DNA of 64,000 bases from Catenuloplanes atrovinosus. GTDB lineage: Bacteria; Actinomycetota; Actinomycetes; Mycobacteriales; Micromonosporaceae. A model generated the notes under the pieces. The model had not been told where the DNA came from. It saw only the letters and a program-made list of their open reading frames with translations, and did no database searches. Where the stretch lies: assembly GCF_031458235.1 (NCBI RefSeq), contig NZ_JAVDYB010000001.1, positions 7,837,001 to 7,901,000 on the forward strand. Reading direction: 5' to 3'. The position numbers and the translations under genes are program-made. Of this stretch, positions 58,904 through 64,000 are shown one piece after another. How positions within the stretch are numbered: position 1 is the stretch's first letter; every line of letters begins with the position of its first letter.

Positions 58904-60088
58904 GTGCCCGTGACCGACCTCGTCCTCCTTCTGCTGATAGTGCTGTTCGCGGCGAGCGGCTACCGGCAGGGATTCGTGGTGGGGACGCTGTCCTTCGCCG
59001 GTTTCTTCAGCGGTGCGCTGCTCGGCCTCCAGCTCGGGCCGCTGATCGCGACGCAGTTCGCGGACCCCGGGATGCGGGTGATCGCCTCGCTGGTCGCGAT
59101 CTTCCTGCTCGCGGTGATCGCGCAGACGCTGGCCGGCTGGTTCGGGGCCCGGCTGCGGCACGGCATCGTCAACCCCACCGGGCAGCGGGCCGACGAGGTC
59201 GGCGGCGCGCTGGTCTCGGTCTGCGCGGTGCTGCTGGTGGCCTGGCTGGTCGCGGTGCCGCTGGCGGCCTCCTCCGTACCGTGGCTGTCCCGCTCGATCA
59301 CCAGCAGTTACGTGCTCGGCGTCGTGGACCGGGTGATGCCCGCGCAGGCCGAGGTGCTCTCCCAGGGGCTGCGGCAGACGCTCAACACCCGCGGCTTCCC
59401 GGAGGTCTTCGGCGGCCTCGGGACCACCCGCGCGCCGCAGGTGGAGGCGCCGGACCCGGCACTGGCCAAGTCCCCCGTGGTCCAGGAGGCGCGGCAGTCC
59501 GTGGTCAAGATCCGCGGCATCGCCAACGACTGCAGCCGGCGGCTGGAGGGCTCCGGCTTCGTCTACGCCGACGACCGCGTGATGACCAACGCGCACGTGG
59601 TGGCCGGCACCGACTCGGTCAGCGTCGAGGTCGGCGAGGAGCGGCTGGACGGCCGGGTCACGGTCTACGAGCCCGACCTGGACCTGGCCGTCATCTACGT
59701 GCCCGGCCTGGACGCGCCCATCATGGAGTGGTCGGACAAGGCCGGCAGCCGCTCGGAGAGCGCCATCGTGCTCGGCTACCCGCTGGACGGCCCGTACAAC
59801 GCGCAGGCCGCCCGCCTCCGCGACGTCAGCGACATCACCGGCCCGAACATCTACGACTCCCGCCAGGTCACCCGGGAGATCTACACGATCAACGCACTGG
59901 TCCGGAACGGCAACTCCGGCGGCCCACTCGTCGACGCCCAGGGCGACGTGCTCGGCGTCATCTTCGCCGCCGCCGCCAACGACCCGAACATCGGCTTCGC
60001 CGTCACGGCCGCGGAGGCGGCCCCGATCGCCCGGGAGGGCATCGAGCGCACCCGCGCCGCCGGCACGGGAGACTGCACCGAGGGCTGA
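58904..60088 (+). CDS. marP: MarP-type membrane serine protease, leaderless
   Basis: The 394-residue protein has four N-terminal membrane helices of CvpA type (residues 1-130), a linker, and a chymotrypsin-like protease domain with catalytic H231 (TNAHVVAG), D260 (DLDLAVIYV) and S338 (GNSGGPLV). M. tuberculosis MarP protects against acid; its triad is H235, D264, S343. TACCCT (58892-58897) lies 6 bases before the GTG. Confidence 0.92.
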   Translation: MPVTDLVLLLLIVLFAASGYRQGFVVGTLSFAGFFSGALLGLQLGPLIATQFADPGMRVIASLVAIFLLAVIAQTLAGWFGARLRHGIVNPTGQRADEVGGALVSVCAVLLVAWLVAVPLAASSVPWLSRSITSSYVLGVVDRVMPAQAEVLSQGLRQTLNTRGFPEVFGGLGTTRAPQVEAPDPALAKSPVVQEARQSVVKIRGIANDCSRRLEGSGFVYADDRVMTNAHVVAGTDSVSVEVGEERLDGRVTVYEPDLDLAVIYVPGLDAPIMEWSDKAGSRSESAIVLGYPLDGPYNAQAARLRDVSDITGPNIYDSRQVTREIYTINALVRNGNSGGPLVDAQGDVLGVIFAAAANDPNIGFAVTAAEAAPIAREGIERTRAAGTGDCTEG

Positions 60089-60125
60089 CCGGCGTCGTCT
60101 CTCGGAAGATCAAGATCTTGATCTT

Positions 60126-60215
60126 CCCGCTTCCGGCGTGGTCGCGGTCCGCATGCTCCCGCGGGCACCGGTCGTCGCTGGCGCTCCTCCCTTCCGGTCC
60201 CGCGGTGGTCACCGC
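60126..60215 (+). repeat. gene-end repeat, copy D (tail type II)
   Basis: Head CCCGCTTCCGGCGTGG (60126-60141), loop ATGCTCCC, then the tail shared with copy C. It lies 37 bp past the marP stop in the same sense, right after a 16-bp palindrome GATCAAGATCTTGATC (60108-60123). The remainder of the gap to 60342 is GC-rich and empty. Confidence 0.72.
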
Positions 60216-60342
60216 AGACCCACGTCGGGCGCGCCCGACGTGCGTGGCGGAACCACGCTGCGGCCCCGCATGCGCGAGCGTCCCCCGGCAGCGGGCCGGG
60301 ACCGGCAGCGCGGAATGGCGGGCCGGGGGCCGCGACGGTGCG

Positions 60343-61674
60343 CTAAGGGCCTCGTCGGCCCGAGGGGCGGAGGCGGGGGAGGCGGTGGAGGGTCACGAAG
60401 TAGAGGATCGCGATCACGATCAGGACGGCTGAGCCGCCGATCAGGACGCCGAGGAGGCCGCGGCCGCGGGGGGCGGTGGGGGCGGCTTCCGCGGGGGCGG
60501 GCTGGGCCGCGCCGCCGGGGCGGCCCTCGACGCCGTTGCCGGGGGCCTTGGAGGCGTCGCCGGACTCGGCACGGGAGTCGCGGCCGGCGCCGGGGGCGAA
60601 GCCGAAGCCCACGTCGCCCGGGGGCTGCTCGTTGTCGAGCACGTTGTAGGACGCCTCGGGCAGGCCGTCGGCGAGCGCGGCGACCGGGTTGACCATGCCG
60701 AAGCCATAACGGTCGTCGCGGCCGGGCGCGCCGAGGTCGGTGGCGGTGCCGATCAGCCGGTTCACCACGGAGGCGGCGGACATCTGCGGCCAGCGTGCGC
60801 GGATCAGCGCCGCGGTGGCGGCCACCATCGGCGCCGCGAAGCTGGTGCCCTGGACCCGCCAGTAGCCGCCGGGGCGGGCGCCGATCAGGTCGGTGGCCGG
60901 CGCGGACAGCACCGTCTCCGGGCCGGTGATCGAGCCGGACCAGAGGCTGGTGCCGTTCTCCTCCAGGCCGGTCACCGCGATCACGCCGGGCTCGCGTGCC
61001 GGGTACCACACCTCGGACGGCGCGGACGCGGTGGAGTTGCCGGTGCAGGCGATCACCACCACGTCCTTGACGAACGCGTAGTCGATGGCGGTGGCGAGCG
61101 CGGGGCTGCTGCCCAGGCCGCCGAGCGAGAGGTTGATCACCTTGGCGCCGTTGTCCACGGCCAGGCGCACCGCCTTCGCCACGACCTGCGCGTCGTCGTA
61201 CCGATTCTGCTTGTCCAGCACGCGGATCGGCAGGATCTGGGCGTCCGGCGCCATGCCGATGATGCCGGACTGATCCGGCACGCCGGCGATCAGCGCGGCG
61301 ACCGTGGTGCCGTGCCCGACCGGGTCCGTGGTGCCGTCGCCGCCGGTGGTGACCAGGTCGAAGCCGGAACGCACCCGGCCGGCCAGGTCCGCGTGGGTGT
61401 CGTCCACGCCCGAGTCGATCACCGCGACCGTGACGCCCGCGCCGGTCGAGCGCTGCCACGCCTCGGCCATGCCCAACTCGGTCAGCGACCACTGCTCGTC
61501 GCGCACCTCGTCACCGGTCACCGGCAACGGAACCGCCGCGAACGAGCCCCCGAACGAGGCGGCCGGGCCGGCCGAGGCGGACGGCGGGCCGAACGGCAGC
61601 GTGGCCGTGGCGCCGACGAGCACCGCGGCGGCCAGGCGGGCCACGGCGGCACCCGGTCTCCAACGCCTGCTCAA
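60343..61674 (-). CDS. mycP: mycosin, type VII secretion subtilisin
   Basis: A 443-residue secreted subtilisin: signal peptide (AAVLVGATATLPFGPPSASA), catalytic Asp in VAVIDSGVDDTHADL, His in VGHGTTVAALIAG, Ser in VQGTSFAAPMVAA, and a C-terminal membrane helix (LLGVLIGGSAVLIVIAILYF). Mycosins are part of ESX systems and stabilise the secretion channel. EccC lies upstream on the same strand, 79 bp away. Confidence 0.95.
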   Translation of the reverse strand: MSRRWRPGAAVARLAAAVLVGATATLPFGPPSASAGPAASFGGSFAAVPLPVTGDEVRDEQWSLTELGMAEAWQRSTGAGVTVAVIDSGVDDTHADLAGRVRSGFDLVTTGGDGTTDPVGHGTTVAALIAGVPDQSGIIGMAPDAQILPIRVLDKQNRYDDAQVVAKAVRLAVDNGAKVINLSLGGLGSSPALATAIDYAFVKDVVVIACTGNSTASAPSEVWYPAREPGVIAVTGLEENGTSLWSGSITGPETVLSAPATDLIGARPGGYWRVQGTSFAAPMVAATAALIRARWPQMSAASVVNRLIGTATDLGAPGRDDRYGFGMVNPVAALADGLPEASYNVLDNEQPPGDVGFGFAPGAGRDSRAESGDASKAPGNGVEGRPGGAAQPAPAEAAPTAPRGRGLLGVLIGGSAVLIVIAILYFVTLHRLPRLRPSGRRGP

Positions 61675-61753
61675 CTGTCACCTCGCTGCGGTCTCGGCTG
61701 GGTGAAGGTTACTCCCCGACGGCGCGCCGGCGGGCCGGACAACAAGTCCGAAT

Positions 61754-64000
61754 TCACGCGGGATCGGACGGTGGCAGATAGGCGACCTGCACGAGGCGTA
61801 TACCCTCGCGCCGCGTCTTCAACTGTCCCCGGCCGGGCGGCATCGCCGTAGGGCGCACATCACCCAGCAACGGGCCGTCCTCGCGGTTGCCGGACATCAC
61901 CAGCCCGGGCGCGGACAGCTCGCGCAGCTGCGTCAGGACCGGGTCGTACGCGCGGCCGGCACCACCGGACCGGCGCGCCAGCACCAGGTGCAGCCCGATG
62001 TCGCGGGCCTGCGGCAGCAGCTCGGCCAGCGGTTGCAGCGGACCCGACGCGCCACCGGCCAACTCGTAGTCGTCGACCAGCACGAACAGCTCCGGGCCGG
62101 TCCACCACGAGCGGTCGCGCAACTGCCGGGCGGTCACGTCCGCGCCGGGCAGCCGCCGGCGCAGTGACTCGGCCGCGCCCTCGACCATGGTCCGCGCGGC
62201 CGCGGCGGTGGAGGCGTGCCCGAGCAGGTGGTCGGTCTCCACGGCGCCGAGCAGCGTACGGCGGAAGTCCACGATGACCAGCCGGGCCTCCGCCGGCGCG
62301 AACCGCGTGGTGATCGTGGTGACCAGCGCGCGCAGGAACGACGTCTTGCCGCACTCACCGTCGCCGAAGAGCAGGAAGTGCGGATCGGCCGCGAAGTCCA
62401 GCACGGCCGGGGAGAGGTCGGTCTCCACCACGCCGACCGGCAGCCGCAGCCCGGTCTCGCGCACGTCCCGTACCGCCGCGTAGGGCAGTTCGGCCGGGAG
62501 CCGGCGCACCGGCGGCGCCGGCGGCCCGGTCCACGCCTTCGCGATCTCCTCCGGCGCGACGCCGGGCAGCGCGACCAGCAGGTGCATCGACTCCGCGGTG
62601 ATGCCCCGGCCGGGCGCACCGGCCGACACGTTCGCGGCGGAGCGGCGGGAGACCGTGGAGTCGGCCGGGTCGCCCAGGCGCAGCTCCAGGCGGGCGCCGA
62701 GCAGGTCGCGGAACGCCGGGCGAAGGTCCATCCAGCGGCCCGCGGAGACGACCACGTGCACGCCGTACGACAGCCCGCGCTGCGCCACCTCGACCACCAG
62801 TGGCTCCAGGTCGTCGAAGTCGGCGCGCAGCGTCGCCCAGCCGTCCACCACCAGGAACACGTCGCCGTACGGATCGTCCTCCACCTCACCGGACGCGCGC
62901 CGGGCCCGGTAGTCGGCCATGCCGTCCACGCCCAGCGCCGCGAACCGGGCCTCCCGCTCGGTGAGCAGCGCCCGCACCTCGCCGACCGTGCGCCGCACGC
63001 CCACCGGGTCCAGCCGCCCGGCCACGCCGCCGACGTGCGGGAGCCGCTGCGCCTGGGCCAGCGAACCGCCGCCGAAGTCCAGGCAGTAGATCTGCGTCTC
63101 CTCCGGCGTGTGGGTCAGCGCCAGCGCGGTGATCAGCGTGCGCAGCGCGGTGGACTTGCCGCTGCGCGGGCCGCCGGCGACCGCGACGTGCCCGGCCGCG
63201 CCGGCGAGGTCCAGCCACAGCGTCTCCCGGCGCTGGTCCAGCGGCCGGTCCACCACCGCGACCGGCACGCGCAACGCGCCGCGCAGCGCCGGGTCGGCCA
63301 CGGTCAGGCCGCGGCGCGGGTCCACGTGGACCGGCCCGAGCAGCTCGGCGAGGGGTGGCGCGTCGCCGAGCGGCGGCAGCCACACCCGGTGCGCGGCCGG
63401 CCCGGCGCCCTCCAGCGCGTCCACCATCAGGTCGAGCAGGCTTCTGGTGGCCGGCTCGCGTGCGATCTGCGCGCGCGGGCGCGGCACCCGCGGCGCCGCC
63501 ACCGTGCCGGTGGTGTACGGCACCACCCGGGCCGTGGGCGCCGGCTCGGCGACCGGTGGCCCGGCCGCGGGCCGGTACGGCCCGGAGGCGTACGCGGCCC
63601 GGAACCGCACCAGCGGCTCGGTGCCGAACCGCAGGTAGCCGTGGCCGGGCGAGCGCGGCAGCTCGAACGCGTCCGGCACGCCCAGCACCGCGCGGGACTC
63701 CAGCGAGGAGAACGTGCGCAGCCCGATCCGGTACGACAGGTGCGTGTCCAGCCCGCGCAGCCGCCCCTCCTCCAGCCGCTGGCTGGCCAGTAGCAGGTGC
63801 ACGCCGAGCGACCGCCCCACCCGGCCGATCTGCACGAACAGGTCGATGAAGTCCGGCTTCGCGGAGAGCAGCTCGGAGAACTCGTCGCACACGATCAGCA
63901 GCGAGGGCAGCGGCGCGAGCGCGGCGCCGGCGGCGCGGGCCCGGTCGTACTCGCGCAGGCTCGGGATGTTCCCGCTGCGCCGCAGCAACTCCTGGCGGCG
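61754..64000 (-). CDS. eccC: EccC, type VII secretion ATPase (5' end outside window)
   Basis: At least 748 residues of a FtsK/SpoIIIE-type ATPase. The visible part begins within ATPase domain 1 (LLIVCDEFSELLSAKPDFID, LLLASQRLEEGRLRGLDTHL). Domain 2 has Walker A VAGGPRSGKSTALRTL and Walker B IYCLDFGGGS. Domain 3 has Walker A FGDGECGKTSFLRAL and LVIVDFRRTLLG. EccC drives export of WXG100 proteins. The N-terminal membrane part lies beyond 64000. Confidence 0.95.
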   Translation of the reverse strand, partial: RRQELLRRSGNIPSLREYDRARAAGAALAPLPSLLIVCDEFSELLSAKPDFIDLFVQIGRVGRSLGVHLLLASQRLEEGRLRGLDTHLSYRIGLRTFSSLESRAVLGVPDAFELPRSPGHGYLRFGTEPLVRFRAAYASGPYRPAAGPPVAEPAPTARVVPYTTGTVAAPRVPRPRAQIAREPATRSLLDLMVDALEGAGPAAHRVWLPPLGDAPPLAELLGPVHVDPRRGLTVADPALRGALRVPVAVVDRPLDQRRETLWLDLAGAAGHVAVAGGPRSGKSTALRTLITALALTHTPEETQIYCLDFGGGSLAQAQRLPHVGGVAGRLDPVGVRRTVGEVRALLTEREARFAALGVDGMADYRARRASGEVEDDPYGDVFLVVDGWATLRADFDDLEPLVVEVAQRGLSYGVHVVVSAGRWMDLRPAFRDLLGARLELRLGDPADSTVSRRSAANVSAGAPGRGITAESMHLLVALPGVAPEEIAKAWTGPPAPPVRRLPAELPYAAVRDVRETGLRLPVGVVETDLSPAVLDFAADPHFLLFGDGECGKTSFLRALVTTITTRFAPAEARLVIVDFRRTLLGAVETDHLLGHASTAAAARTMVEGAAESLRRRLPGADVTARQLRDRSWWTGPELFVLVDDYELAGGASGPLQPLAELLPQARDIGLHLVLARRSGGAGRAYDPVLTQLRELSAPGLVMSGNREDGPLLGDVRPTAMPPGRGQLKTRREGIRLVQVAYLPPSDPA

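Noticed and set aside
1-64000. CRISPR arrays, intact insertion sequences, rRNA genes
   Set aside because: I saw no regularly spaced repeats with unique spacers, no intact transposase and no rRNA-like stretch.

Overview
The window is chromosomal DNA from a high-GC actinomycete. It carries BldC, a WhiB-family Fe-S protein, the ArsA-like ATPase pair, PonA2, Crp, MarP and a type VII secretion locus (MycP/EccC), plus crt carotenoid genes under a LitR-like MerR regulator. The combination, the GC-rich codon use and the many leaderless GTG/ATG starts point to a sporulating or mycelial actinobacterium. Micromonosporaceae (Actinoplanes/Catenuloplanes-like) is my best guess; this is inference, not a match to a named genome.

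Layout. 1-11.9 kb: a conserved unknown, bldC behind a long leader, a methyltransferase, a membrane protein plus PrsW protease pair, two Asp-rich repeat proteins, an amino-acid-type ABC binding lipoprotein, a hotdog thioesterase, a DUF2786 protein, a first TasA/CalY-like secreted-protein pair, and a STAS/ATPase sigma-regulation pair. 11.9-19.7 kb: a light-response and carotenoid block, with photolyase and crtB diverging from crtE-crtI-idi-litR, then an EAL/HDOD protein. 19.9-23 kb: tRNA-Glu, tRNA-Asp, tRNA-Phe, then a scar region with a frameshifted integrase remnant, a second TasA-like pair and a broken DUF433/PIN-like pair. 23-31.6 kb: a serine hydrolase, a disulfide oxidoreductase and a LacI-controlled alpha-glucoside ABC transporter with a GH13 glucosidase. 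31.7-37.9 kb: small proteins, a VOC protein, a MerR regulator fused to a DNA sliding clamp, a SepF-like protein, a TetR-oxidoreductase divergon and a Ser/Thr kinase pair. 37.9-41.5 kb: a giant cyclase-ATPase-TPR regulator.

41.5-60 kb holds the conserved actinobacterial block seen in Mycobacterium tuberculosis around Rv3671c-Rv3683 (MBL, RidA, DUF4177, two ArsA-like ATPases, WhiB4, PonA2, metallophosphoesterase, Crp, Nth, TlpA, Nudix, MarP), rearranged and interrupted by a carboxylase-like gene pair. The window ends in a type VII secretion locus.

Most interesting points: (1) a MerR regulator fused to two beta-clamp domains, with a MerR-type 19-bp-spacer promoter and an internal Shine-Dalgarno and ATG exactly at the domain junction; (2) an alpha/beta acyl-CoA-carboxylase-like pair in which the biotin-accepting Lys is Met, the catalytic biotin-carboxylase Arg is Ala, and both oxyanion loops of the beta subunit are rewritten; (3) a dispersed repeat found only just downstream of gene ends, always in the sense of the gene; (4) divergent promoters whose two -10 boxes share one TA step; (5) two copies of a two-gene TasA/CalY-like locus.
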